This document shows positions 9,201-16,264 of a stretch of DNA of 49,359 nt, one piece after another. Source of the stretch: DATBIS01 sp036556805 (GTDB taxonomy: Bacteria; Actinomycetota; UBA4738; HRBIN12); NCBI GenBank assembly GCA_036556805.1, contig DATBIS010000089.1:1-49359 (forward strand), in the 5' to 3' direction. The notes beneath the pieces are model-generated. The model worked only from the letters and a program-made list of their open reading frames with translations. It made no database searches and was not told where the DNA came from. A program made the position numbers and the translations under genes. The first letter of the stretch is position 1. Each line of letters opens with the position of its first letter.

Positions 9201-9496
9201 TGCCGGCGGACCCGCTGCAACTCGACGTGTACGGGCTCGCGTGCGTCGACATCTGGCACAAGCGGCCCGAAGACGTGACGCTCACCTATCTCTACCTCGC
9301 GTCGGGCGAGGAGGTCTCCCACACGATGGGCGATCCCGAGACCATCCGCGCCGGGGTGACGACGGCACTGTCGTCCATCGCGGCCGGAGAGTATGAGCCG
9401 TCACCCGGCCCCGCCTGCGCGCACTGCGACTTCCGGTCGTTCTGCGACGCGGGCACGGCGTGGCTCGCGGAGCACGCCGAGGCCCGCATCGGCTAG
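6269..9496 (+). CDS. adnB: AdnB-like UvrD-family helicase with C-terminal Fe-S RecB-type nuclease domain
   Basis: The 1075-residue partner of the preceding gene has intact motor motifs: Walker A GAGSGKT (37-43), TFTNKAT (motif Ia), DEYQDT (262-267), DPDQNIYAWRG (motif III) and a late VMTIHVAKGLEFDHVF motif V. It should be the active, leading motor. The C-terminal nuclease shows GGRIDAIF, EIVDWKTG and QLDVYGLA, with Fe-S cysteines C859, C1050, C1053 and C1059. In mycobacteria AdnAB unwinds and degrades broken ends ahead of recombination. GTG 6269 overlaps the adnA stop; ATG 6281 is an alternative start. The 3' end shares CTAG with the convergent gene at 9493. Confidence 0.9.
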   Translation: MSGSMPEAVVRAMGAEPTDEQWRAISMPLEPYVLVAGAGSGKTSVMAARVVYLALVALGLVEGDGGVLPGNVLCLTFTNKATENLQQRVRHALAGLDLPEGEEPEVQNYHGFAASLLERHGLLAGIEPGVRILSAAQRNELCARVLDEMTFERASATYQPSLISKILELDDQAMNHLVTPDGIVAFNEMRMEQLKNHRSDRAFKSALERVELARAGARYRELKRELGVMDYGDQIELALRVVQGHPEVAAGYRERFGAVLLDEYQDTNVAQAKLMESIFGGGHPVTAVGDPDQNIYAWRGASLFNLLEFPQQFRRADGEPAVKLPLYTNFRSGARILEAADTVIGPLPAAQRPDPDKRLVPHPPNGEGEVLVTRHLDEWTEASSIAERVVALHDAGAHWSDAAVLCRTSRLFQLLQRAFAERDVPVEVLGLAGLLKLPEVVEVLAYARAVLDPKASVALARILLGPRYRVGFKDVALLAALATKESRRLRDELGLDEDDRFLFAEALERLDDVEALSDDGRERLTEFRDELRELRGEARKPVAEFFAEVIRRTGLLAEFDADLDRALALASKRNLAAFLEEVHRFEPVEGELTLRSFLDYVDEVEQLDKQEWAPVQPSDEDSVKVMTIHVAKGLEFDHVFVPGFAHGLLPNPEIPQNPAERGKSLDFELRGDAAILPRYDGVLKHFKDDLRAQEIVEERRTAYVALTRARKTLSISGAHWYGDNLNPKTASLFLNELAEWGERTGHGTVDRGPDDPGEENPMLGLRERFVRDWPGPALRQGETDDLFPAGWRSAAANGAQSSLIESLPPADREAFEALASARRQLATHLRERESAEGGDQEPVAPQLVSASGLVDYGRCPKRFYWSYVRPLPRFSGVRARIGTDIHGWIERRASGQGTLIELDEPPDLTLEELAGDPGTIERLREAYLKSRFADVVPLWAERPFLLRLGGFTVGGRIDAIFGEPDGPWEIVDWKTGRMPADPLQLDVYGLACVDIWHKRPEDVTLTYLYLASGEEVSHTMGDPETIRAGVTTALSSIAAGEYEPSPGPACAHCDFRSFCDAGTAWLAEHAEARIG

Positions 9497-9855
9497 GGGT
9501 CGCCGGCCGCGAGCCGCTCGATCGTCTCCTCGAAGCTGCGGTAGCCGGCCGCCGGGTCGTACCCACCCTCGGTGACGGCCGAGACGACCCGCGCGGCAAG
9601 CCCGGCCTCGGCCGCACGCACCTGCGCGGCTGCACGGAACCACTCGAGGCTGCCCGGCGGGATCGAGACCTCGCCGTGCGTCCCGAGCCGTCGGTATGCG
9701 GCGTCGTCGACCACGACGGGGATCGGGCGGAACACGTTCCAGAGCTTCGCGGCAACCTCGTCGTCGCCGGACTCCACGGAGGCCTGGCGCCCGTCCCACG
9801 TTGCGGTCCCCACCACGGACTCGGGATCGTCGACCGGGTGAAACTCGACCTTCAC
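9493..9855 (-). CDS. Conserved-looking hypothetical protein
   Basis: A 120-residue soluble acidic protein with no signal peptide, membrane helix or cysteine. It starts MKVEFHPVDDPES, contains a mixed alpha/beta stretch around VVVDDAAYRRLG and ends with a helical region rich in Ala, Arg and Glu. Codon use matches the neighbours, and its stop codon shares a CTAG with the adnB stop, the close 3' packing typical of real genes here. It lies just before the cNMP-binding gene on the same strand (2 bp between the stop of that gene and this start), so the two form an operon with the cNMP gene first. I do not recognise the family. Confidence 0.7.
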   Translation of the reverse strand: MKVEFHPVDDPESVVGTATWDGRQASVESGDDEVAAKLWNVFRPIPVVVDDAAYRRLGTHGEVSIPPGSLEWFRAAAQVRAAEAGLAARVVSAVTEGGYDPAAGYRSFEETIERLAAGDP

Positions 9856-9856
9856 G

Positions 9857-10279
9857 TCAGCCCTGAAGCGAGTTCTGCGCCTGGCGGATCATGCGTGCGA
9901 TGCCCTTCAGGAGCCCCACCGCGATCAGCGGCTCGGCGCGCACGAGCTTCGTGAACGCATTCCTGCGGATCTCGAGGAGCCGCATCGGCGTCTCGGTCTC
10001 GACGGTGGCCGTTCGTTCGCCGCCGTCGAGCAGGGCGATCTCGCCGAAGTGCTCGCCGGGCATCATGTGTCGGACCGTCCGGCCTTTCGTGCTCACCTTG
10101 GCTTGACCGGAGACGATCACGTAGAAGCTGTCGCCGACATCGCCCTCCTTCACCACGGAGTGCCCGGGCATGTAGTCCACGACCTGGCAGATGTCGCGCA
10201 GCCGCTTGAGGTGCCGGGGGGGAAGCCCTTCGAACAGCGGCACGGTCGATAGGGCTGCCTCGGGTCCTCGCTTCGCCAC
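9857..10279 (-). CDS. Stand-alone cyclic nucleotide-binding domain protein
   Basis: The 140-residue product is one cNMP-binding beta-barrel, without DNA-binding, kinase or transporter domain. The phosphate-binding cassette is GEHFGEIALLDGGERTATV (76-94), with FGE and R89-T90-A91 as in true cAMP binders. The start is GTG 10279, chosen because a strong SD (GGAGG) lies 7 nt upstream; the frame stays open further upstream but would run into the divergent promoter region. A TAGGCT -10-like box on this strand is at 10315-10320. The gene is divergent from a Crp/Fnr-like regulator. It may sense cyclic nucleotides and act through a partner; this is inference. Confidence 0.8.
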   Translation of the reverse strand: MAKRGPEAALSTVPLFEGLPPRHLKRLRDICQVVDYMPGHSVVKEGDVGDSFYVIVSGQAKVSTKGRTVRHMMPGEHFGEIALLDGGERTATVETETPMRLLEIRRNAFTKLVRAEPLIAVGLLKGIARMIRQAQNSLQG

Positions 10280-10382
10280 GCGGATGCCTCCTCTCCCCAG
10301 CTTTCGCGAGCTGAAGCCTACCCGACCCAAGGCTGTCGGCGCCCATCGATATCCTGCCCGGCAACCGGACTCGGAGTGGTCG

Positions 10383-10955
10383 ATGGCGGAGCCCTTGCGC
10401 CGCGAACCGCTCCCCCTCACCTATCTCACGGTCGGCAGGATCGTGGTGTGCCAGGGCGACCCGGCGAGCCGGCCGCTCGTGGTGGTCTCGGGAGCACTGG
10501 AAGAGCGCTGCCTGTCTTCCGACGGCCGGGAGCTCGTGCTCGCGATCCTCGGGCCCGGAGATCTCGCAACCCCGCCCCAGGGTAGGCCGTCGCACGGGAC
10601 CGTCCGCGCCGTTCGCGTGGCGCGGGTGCGCGAGGCGCTCCCCCGGGAGATCCCGGCGCTCCTCGCCGCGCGCGCCGAGCGGTCCTCCGAGCTCGCGTGC
10701 GATCTCGCGTGGCTCGACGTGGCCGGCCGCCTCGAGCGGCGGCTCGACGATCTCGCGAACAGGTTCGGGAGGGCAGTCGAGGGCGGCGTCCTCATCGACC
10801 TGTTCCTCACGCAATCGGATCTCGCGGCCTTGGTCGGCGCCTCGAGGGAGCACGTGAACCGCGCGCTCGGCTCGCTCGATCGCTCGGGGCGGATCCGCCG
10901 GGGCTCGCGCGGCCGCTACGTCGTCCGTCCGGCCCTTCGCTCGGTGGGCGCCTGA
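10383..10955 (+). CDS. Crp/Fnr-family transcriptional regulator
   Basis: The 190-residue protein has a degenerate N-terminal cNMP-type barrel (about 10-85), a dimerisation helix (about 95-130) and a C-terminal winged helix. The HTH lies at about 143-171: TQSDLAALVGASREHVNRAL followed by GSLDRSGRI. This is the usual Crp/Fnr pattern for promoter recognition. The barrel lacks the FGE...R-S/T-A cassette, so it probably does not bind cAMP, and there is no Fnr cysteine set. It is shorter than typical Crp (about 210-230). A TATCCT box at 10350-10355 may be its -10. The divergent neighbour has the intact cNMP pocket this protein lacks, which makes the pairing suggestive. Confidence 0.82.
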   Translation: MAEPLRREPLPLTYLTVGRIVVCQGDPASRPLVVVSGALEERCLSSDGRELVLAILGPGDLATPPQGRPSHGTVRAVRVARVREALPREIPALLAARAERSSELACDLAWLDVAGRLERRLDDLANRFGRAVEGGVLIDLFLTQSDLAALVGASREHVNRALGSLDRSGRIRRGSRGRYVVRPALRSVGA

Positions 10956-11021
10956 GAAGCGGGAACCCTTCGCGGGACCCGGCCCGTCGAACCCGGCATC
11001 GTCTCGGAAGGAGGGTGCCCC

Positions 11022-12092
11022 ATGCGAACGCGATCGCTCACGAAGGCCCTCGCGCTGGCATTGACGGTCGTGGTGATGGGGCCCGCAAGCACGGCGTTCG
11101 CGTGCGGCGGGCTTATCGCCCCGAACGGCACGATCAGCCTCACCCGCACCACGACGCTCGCCGCCTATCACGACGGCGTCGAGCACTATCTGACGTCGTT
11201 CGAGTACGCCGGCGCCAGCGCCGGCGACGTCGGCTCGATCGTCCCGCTCCCCGGCGTCCCCACCAACGTGATCAAGGGCGGGGGCTGGACGCTTCAACGC
11301 CTCGAGCAAGAGGTGCAGCCGCCCGTACGTGCGGTGGCCTTCGCCGAAGACGCGGTCGCCGCTCCAGGAGCGGCGCAGGTGCTTCTTGAAACCACTGTCG
11401 ACTCGCTCGACATCACCGTGCTGAAGGGCGGTGCGGTCGCGGTGGGAACCTGGGCGTCCGACCACGGCTTCTTCCTGCCCCCCGACGCCCCGGAGGTGCT
11501 CGACTTCTACGCGCGCCGCAGTCCGATCTTCATGGCCGTGAAGTTCAACGCCGAGCGCGCGGCCGAGCAGGGCATCACCGAGGGCCTCGGTACTCCCGTC
11601 GACGTGGTGATCCCCACCACCGACCCGTGGGTCCCGCTGCGCATCCTCACCCTCGGGAGCGAGCCCGGCGACCTGATCGAGGCCGACGTGTTCCTGCTCA
11701 CCGACGACGAGCCGGCGACGCTGCCGCAAACCGTCGCACCCGACAAGAGTCCGAACCAGACCGGTCTGATCCGGCGTGTGAGCGAGCCCGCCTCCGCGTC
11801 GCTCCTCGACGACCTCCGTTCGGACAAGAGGATGGGCTGGGTGCCCGAGCAGGCGTGGCTCACGTTCATCGACGTCAGCGTGAAGTCGGAAGACCTCACG
11901 CACGACCTCGCGATCGACGCGAGCGGTTTCGGCAGGCCCGATCCGGTCGCCGCCGGCTACGAGCCCGCCGACCGGCCGTTCGACCAGCCGCTGGTGAGCA
12001 TCGGCCTGTGGGCCGTCGTCGCGGCGATCACTTTCATGCTGATCCTCGCGGAGGTCGAGCGGCGGCGGTCGCACCACCGTCCGGCGGTCTGA
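11022..12092 (+). CDS. DUF2330 membrane-anchored secreted protein
   Basis: The 356-residue product has a signal peptide ending near ASTAFA, then ACGGLIAPNG and FEYAGA...IVPLPGVPT, the hallmark of DUF2330. A single C-terminal helix (about 325-345) and a basic tail (ERRRSHH) anchor it, with the bulk outside the cell. The function of DUF2330 is unknown; the invariant cysteine just after the signal peptide may be lipidated or bind a ligand. SD GGAAGGAGGGTG lies just before ATG 11022. The cupredoxin gene starts 2 bp after the stop, so the pair is surely co-transcribed, hinting at a role with copper or extracytoplasmic redox. Confidence 0.85.
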   Translation: MRTRSLTKALALALTVVVMGPASTAFACGGLIAPNGTISLTRTTTLAAYHDGVEHYLTSFEYAGASAGDVGSIVPLPGVPTNVIKGGGWTLQRLEQEVQPPVRAVAFAEDAVAAPGAAQVLLETTVDSLDITVLKGGAVAVGTWASDHGFFLPPDAPEVLDFYARRSPIFMAVKFNAERAAEQGITEGLGTPVDVVIPTTDPWVPLRILTLGSEPGDLIEADVFLLTDDEPATLPQTVAPDKSPNQTGLIRRVSEPASASLLDDLRSDKRMGWVPEQAWLTFIDVSVKSEDLTHDLAIDASGFGRPDPVAAGYEPADRPFDQPLVSIGLWAVVAAITFMLILAEVERRRSHHRPAV

Positions 12093-12094
12093 CG

Positions 12095-12514
12095 ATGTCT
12101 CGGCGATTCCGGTTGGCGCTGGCGCTCACCGCCATCCTCGGCCTGGCGGCGCCCGCCTACCGGATCGCCGCCTCGGCGGGACCGGGAGAGCGGACCGTGC
12201 ACATCAGGATCCACTTCTCCCGCTACACGCCGGACGTCGTCGACGTGCGGCCGGGCGAGACCGTCCGGTTCGTCGTCGAGAACACCGACCCGATCGATCA
12301 CGAGTTCCTCGTCGGCGACCGAGAGGTGCAGCGCATCCACGAGAAGGGCACGGAGCCGTCGCACCCACCGCGTCCCGGCGAGATGTCGGTGCCGGCCGGC
12401 ACGACGAGGGTCACGACGTACACGTTCCCCTCGGCGCCGGGCTCGCTGATCTTCGCGTGCCACCTGCCCGGCCACTACGCGTACGGCATGCGCGGCACGA
12501 TCACGATCGCCTGA
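12095..12514 (+). CDS. Exported cupredoxin (type 1 copper protein)
   Basis: The 139-residue product has a signal peptide (to about residue 28) and a plastocyanin-like beta-sandwich. The type 1 copper ligands are visible: H69 (in DPIDHEF), C122, H127 and M132 (in FACHLPGHYAYGM). It should be an exported mononuclear blue-copper electron carrier or copper-binding protein. The start ATG 12095 is 2 bp from the DUF2330 stop. The stop lies 1 bp from the stop of the convergent phosphoesterase. The redox partner is not evident; the DUF2330 neighbour is a candidate partner by context only. Confidence 0.88.
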   Translation: MSRRFRLALALTAILGLAAPAYRIAASAGPGERTVHIRIHFSRYTPDVVDVRPGETVRFVVENTDPIDHEFLVGDREVQRIHEKGTEPSHPPRPGEMSVPAGTTRVTTYTFPSAPGSLIFACHLPGHYAYGMRGTITIA

Positions 12515-12515
12515 C

Positions 12516-13907
12516 TCAGGGGTAGCGGATCGTGGGCTCCTCGGGGGTGATCCCCGCGGGCCAGCCGGGGAAGTGCTCCGGCCAGTCCCAGAACCGGTTC
12601 GTCGCGCGCACGTGCGGCTGCGGATCGGGCGGCCTCGGACGGCCGTCGAAGTCGAAGACGTGCTCGAACGAGTGCGAGGAGCGAATCCGTTTCGTGAGAT
12701 ACGGCAGACCCCAGTTGTCGGCGATGAAGCGAAGCGGCGCCGAGAACTCGCCGAGCGCGTCGTCGACGTAGCCGCGCTTCGCGAACGGGGAGATCACCAA
12801 CAGGGGAACGCGGAACCCGAGCTCTCCGTCGTCGATCTTCGGCGGTTTCACGTGGTCGTAGAGCCCGCCCCACTCGTCCCACGTGATGAACAGCGCGAGG
12901 CTGTTCCACATCTCCGACCGCATGAGCCCGTTCACGATATCGGTGACCCAGTTGTGGGCGTGCTTCGTGCTGAACGGAGGGTGGTCGGACAGCTGGAACC
13001 GCGGCGTGATCCAGGTGACCGGCGGAAGGGCGTTCGCCTCGATGTCGCGCATGAGGTCGTCGACCGGCCAGATGTGCTCGTCCCACAGATCCCGATCGTG
13101 GAAGACGTCCTTCACCGCGGAGTACGCCTGCCAGATGTAGCCCGCCTGGTACGGGTCCGCCGAGTAGAACGCCCAGTCGATGTCTCGCCTCGTGAGCTGC
13201 TCGCCGACCGTGTCGAAGTCGAAGCACGAGGGGTGCTTCGTGAGGTCTCCGTCCTTCTCGCGGGTGTAGACGAAGACGTCCTCGCCGAAGGCGTCGCAAC
13301 CCCAGCTCTTGAAGATCCGGCCGTCGTTCAGCCGCTTCGTGAGGATGTTCTCGGGGTTGTCGATCGCCCCGCCGGCCTGTCCGGCGATCAGGAAGAGGTG
13401 GTTCGCGTACGACGGGCCGGCCTGCGACGCGAAGAAATGGTCGCCGATCACGAACTCCTTCGCCCAGTGGTAGTAGTTCGGGATGTCCGCCCGGCCGAAC
13501 TGCGAGTACGCGTAGTACGGGCCCCACTCCCCGTTCGCGAACCCATCCAACTGACCGTCGCGGTAGCACGCCTCCCACGAGATGAGGTCGTGGGGAAGGT
13601 CGCCCGGCAGCCATTCGGGGCAATGGATCAGCGGCACCTCTTGGCCCAATCGCACGCCGGTCGTCGCCCCGTCCACACCGGGGAAGCGACCGAACAGGTT
13701 GTCGAAGCTCCGGTTCTCGAGCATGAGGTACACGACGCGGTCGATCGGCCACCGGGTGTCGATCGTCTCCACGGGCTTCCCGAACGTCGGCCGCGGCGTG
13801 GGCGTCGTGGCCACCTTCTCGCCGAAGCAGGAGGAGAGGAAGAGCCCTGCCGCCGCGGCGGCCGAGCGGCTCATGAACGTCCGGCGGGTCAGGCGGTCGG
13901 GAAACAC
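12516..13907 (-). CDS. Phosphoesterase / phospholipase C family protein with Tat-lipoprotein signal
   Basis: The 463-residue protein begins with a twin-arginine motif (TRRTFMSRS), a hydrophobic run and a lipobox (LFLSSC), so it is probably exported folded and lipid-anchored. The mature part matches the PF04185 phosphoesterase family (bacterial phospholipase C and acid phosphatases, alkaline-phosphatase fold). The signature VVYLMLENRSFDNLFG carries the metal-binding Glu/Asn and is followed by later metal ligands in WDEWGGLYDHV. Substrates could be phospholipids or phosphate esters. A paralogue lies at 31965. GTG 13907 is the start used here; the short interval to the next gene holds a divergent promoter. 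Confidence 0.85.
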   Translation of the reverse strand: MFPDRLTRRTFMSRSAAAAAGLFLSSCFGEKVATTPTPRPTFGKPVETIDTRWPIDRVVYLMLENRSFDNLFGRFPGVDGATTGVRLGQEVPLIHCPEWLPGDLPHDLISWEACYRDGQLDGFANGEWGPYYAYSQFGRADIPNYYHWAKEFVIGDHFFASQAGPSYANHLFLIAGQAGGAIDNPENILTKRLNDGRIFKSWGCDAFGEDVFVYTREKDGDLTKHPSCFDFDTVGEQLTRRDIDWAFYSADPYQAGYIWQAYSAVKDVFHDRDLWDEHIWPVDDLMRDIEANALPPVTWITPRFQLSDHPPFSTKHAHNWVTDIVNGLMRSEMWNSLALFITWDEWGGLYDHVKPPKIDDGELGFRVPLLVISPFAKRGYVDDALGEFSAPLRFIADNWGLPYLTKRIRSSHSFEHVFDFDGRPRPPDPQPHVRATNRFWDWPEHFPGWPAGITPEEPTIRYP

Positions 13908-13931
13908 GGCTCGACATCATAGGGCCGAGCC

Positions 13932-13960
13932 TTGACGAGACCCGGGTGGGCTGGTTCGCT
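13932..13960 (+). promoter_or_regulatory. Possible promoter of the methyltransferase gene
   Basis: TTGACG (13932-13937), a 17-bp spacer and TTCGCT (13955-13960) end 6 nt before ATG 13967, which would give a leaderless mRNA. The -35 is good and the -10 weak. It supports ATG 13967 over the GTG at 13946, which lies inside the promoter. Confidence 0.4.
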
Positions 13961-13966
13961 CCGCGG

Positions 13967-14719
13967 ATGGACGAGGACTACAGGCCGGCCACCTACGGCG
14001 ATCGCATCGCCGAGGTCTACGACGAGTGGTACACGGCCGGCCCGGGAGCCGGCGGCGCCGACGACGCGGTGGCGTTCCTCAGCGAGCTCGCGGGAGGCGG
14101 GCCTGCGCTCGAGCTGGGTATCGGCACGGGACGCATCGCGCTGCCGCTTCGGGCTTCGGGCGTGACCGTGCACGGGATCGACGCCTCGACCGCGATGGTC
14201 GAGAAGCTCGTCGCGAAGGGTGGGGACTCGATCCCCGTAACGATCGGGAGCTTCGCCGATTTCGAGCTGGAAGAGCGGTTCTCGCTCGTGTACGTCGTGT
14301 TCAACACGTTCTTCGCGCTGCTTTCGCAGGACGAGCAGGTCGCGTGCTTCCGCTCGGTCGAGCGGCATCTCGGCGACGGCGGCGTGTTCGTGATGGAGGC
14401 GTTCGTTCCCGACCTCACGCGGTACCACCACGACCAGAACGTGAGCGCGGCGCATGTGGGAGCTGATGTCGTGAAGCTCGACGTTTCGGTGCACGACGCT
14501 GTCGCGCAGCGAGCCACGACCCAGCACGTCGTCATCCGTGAGGGCGACCTTCGCCTGTACCCGGTGCAGGTGCGCTACGCGTACGTCTCCGAGCTCGACC
14601 TCATGGCGAGGCTCGTCGGCATGCGCGTACGCGAGCGATGGGCCGGGTGGCGGCGGGAGCCGTTCGGGGCCGGCGCCCAGCGGCACGTGAGTGTCTGGGA
14701 GCGCGCACCCGCTCGGTAG
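13967..14719 (+). CDS. Class I SAM-dependent methyltransferase
   Basis: The 250-residue soluble protein has the Rossmann-type SAM-binding motif LELGIGTGRIALPL (48-61), the acidic strand-2 motif GIDAS, then FVVEA-like strands (VFVMEAF). The substrate is unknown; the closest general type is small-molecule or phospholipid/quinone-like methyltransferases of about 250 residues. ATG 13967 is preferred because it sits 6 nt after a promoter-like element; the upstream GTG at 13946 would add seven residues. Its stop is 3 bp from the stop of the convergent MBL gene. Confidence 0.8.
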   Translation: MDEDYRPATYGDRIAEVYDEWYTAGPGAGGADDAVAFLSELAGGGPALELGIGTGRIALPLRASGVTVHGIDASTAMVEKLVAKGGDSIPVTIGSFADFELEERFSLVYVVFNTFFALLSQDEQVACFRSVERHLGDGGVFVMEAFVPDLTRYHHDQNVSAAHVGADVVKLDVSVHDAVAQRATTQHVVIREGDLRLYPVQVRYAYVSELDLMARLVGMRVRERWAGWRREPFGAGAQRHVSVWERAPAR

Positions 14720-14722
14720 CCG

Positions 14723-15586
14723 TTAGCCCCGGTCCTGCAGGACCGCGAGGGAGCACGGCCCACACAACTTCGCGCGACCGCGAACGGGCCGCCCGCACCG
14801 CTCGCACGACCGGGGCTCGATCGCCGACCACGTGGCGTCGTCGCCCTTGCCCTTGCGAACGGCCCGGCCCTCGGTCTCGAGCTTCAAGAGGTGCGCGAGC
14901 ACCGAGCGCGCCGCGAGCACGTGCACGTCCCTGGGGTAGTCGGCGTAGATGCCCTCGACCATCGTCGCGATCGTGGTGGGCCCGCTCGCGAGCGCCTGGA
15001 CCACCTGCTGCTCGCGTTCGGCGCGATGCAAGCGGTACTCGTCGAGCTTCGCCCTCGCGTCGAAGACCACCGGCCCGTGACCCGGGTAGATCGTCCGCGG
15101 CCCGAGCTCGCGCATCCGCTCGAGCGATCGCAGGTATTGCGCGAGGTCGCCTTCCGGCGGGTCGATGAAGCTGGTCCCGCGACCGAGCACGGCATCGCCG
15201 GTGAACAGGGCACCCTCGGAGGCCACCCAGAAGGCGAGGTGATCGCTCGTGTGACCCGGCGTGTGGACCGCGACGATCTCGAGCGAACCCGCGTGGAACA
15301 CATGCCGATCGCGAACAGCCTGCGCGCCGTCCAGCCGGAACGCGTGCAGCGGCGCGCCGGTCATCGTCGCGAACGCAGCCGCGCCCGGCGCGTGGTCGGG
15401 ATGGTCGTGCGTGACGAGCACGCCCGCGATGGCTCCCGCCGCGCTCGCGACCTCCTCGAGGTGCTGCGGCAGGTCGGGTCCCGGATCGATCACGAACGCC
15501 GGTTCCTCGCCGACGATCCACGTGTTGGTGCCCTCGAGCGTGTAGACGTCGGGGTTGGGCGCGAGCACGCGCAGGATCCGCAGCAC
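14723..15586 (-). CDS. Metallo-beta-lactamase fold hydrolase with C-terminal zinc-ribbon tail
   Basis: The 287-residue protein resembles LACTB2/glyoxalase II-like MBL hydrolases: THDHPDH (59-65) binds two metals, HTPGHTSDHL holds the third histidine, then GDAVLGRG and YPGHG. A helical C-terminal region follows, as in LACTB2-type enzymes that act on RNA or thioesters. It ends with two CxxC pairs (C261/C264 and C275/C278), a small zinc ribbon that standard members lack and that might bind RNA or a partner. Its start lies 3 bp after the stop of the NUDIX gene, so the two form an operon. The substrate is not determined. Confidence 0.85.
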   Translation of the reverse strand: MLRILRVLAPNPDVYTLEGTNTWIVGEEPAFVIDPGPDLPQHLEEVASAAGAIAGVLVTHDHPDHAPGAAAFATMTGAPLHAFRLDGAQAVRDRHVFHAGSLEIVAVHTPGHTSDHLAFWVASEGALFTGDAVLGRGTSFIDPPEGDLAQYLRSLERMRELGPRTIYPGHGPVVFDARAKLDEYRLHRAEREQQVVQALASGPTTIATMVEGIYADYPRDVHVLAARSVLAHLLKLETEGRAVRKGKGDDATWSAIEPRSCERCGRPVRGRAKLCGPCSLAVLQDRG

Positions 15587-15589
15587 GCG

Positions 15590-16228
15590 TCAGTCCTGGA
15601 AGAACGTCGAGCGGTGCAGCCGCTCGAGCTCGTCGTCGTCGGGCTCTCGCGTGTCGAGGCGGAGCGAGAGCAGGTCGCCGACGTTCCCGCATGCCGCGAC
15701 CGCGAGCATCGTGAAGTACGTGGGCCAATACAGCCTGCGCCGTTGCGTGTCCCAGTCGTCGAGCAGATCCGCGGGCTTCGCCCACCATACGGCGGCCGTC
15801 TCGACTTCGTCGGCGATCGGATCGATCCCGAGCGGCGCATGGATCGCGTAGTAGCGCGCGTCGAACCGCACCGGGACCCGCTCCGGAGCGACCCAGCGCG
15901 CGACCTCGACGATCGCGTCGGCCTTCGGCGGCGCCGCTTCGACGAGATCGAGCGAGCTTGCGCGCACCACGCCGTCCGCGGTGATCGCGAGCCCGCACTC
16001 CTCCACCAGCTCGCGCACGACGCACGCGCGGCCGGACTCCTCGCCCGAGCCGAACCAGCGTCGCCCGAGCTCGAGGTCCTCCGGATCGATCGAGCCGCCG
16101 GGAAACGCGAGGTAGCCGGGGAGGAACCGGCTCGCCGCCGAGCGCTCCAGCACGAGCACCTCGAGGCCTTCGGCGTCCCGCCCGGCGATCACCGAGGCGG
16201 CCTGTCGAAGGGTGTCGTCGCCCGCCAC
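15590..16228 (-). CDS. NUDIX hydrolase
   Basis: The 212-residue protein has a NUDIX domain: FPGGSIDPED, then a short insertion and RELVEECGL, which supplies the REUxEExGU metal-binding core. Such enzymes cleave nucleoside diphosphates linked to another group (for example NADH, ADP-ribose or CoA); the larger size and the insertion resemble NUDT19/CoA-pyrophosphatase-like members, but specificity cannot be read. GTG 16228 is chosen as the last reasonable start before the divergent MidA gene's promoter. It is transcribed with the MBL hydrolase (3-bp gap), suggesting a shared hydrolytic clean-up role. Confidence 0.82.
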   Translation of the reverse strand: MAGDDTLRQAASVIAGRDAEGLEVLVLERSAASRFLPGYLAFPGGSIDPEDLELGRRWFGSGEESGRACVVRELVEECGLAITADGVVRASSLDLVEAAPPKADAIVEVARWVAPERVPVRFDARYYAIHAPLGIDPIADEVETAAVWWAKPADLLDDWDTQRRRLYWPTYFTMLAVAACGNVGDLLSLRLDTREPDDDELERLHRSTFFQD

Positions 16229-16251
16229 GGCCGGGATTCTCGCAGGTGGCG

Positions 16252-16257
16252 GATACT
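16252..16257 (+). promoter_or_regulatory. -10-like box (GATACT) for a leaderless midA mRNA
   Basis: GATACT shares four of six bases with TATAAT and ends 7 nt before ATG 16265, with no Shine-Dalgarno between them. It matches the spacing of the other leaderless-type starts in the window. Confidence 0.4.
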
Positions 16258-16264
16258 GCGAACC

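Noticed and set aside
3036..9322. Long minus-strand open frames of several hundred codons opposite the two helicase genes
   Set aside because: They are rich in Arg, Ala and His, show no domains and are the expected side effect of very high GC at third codon positions of the real genes.
13946..13966. GTG at 13946 as the start of the methyltransferase
   Set aside because: It lies within a likely promoter (TTGACG-N17-TTCGCT) whose transcript would start near 13967.
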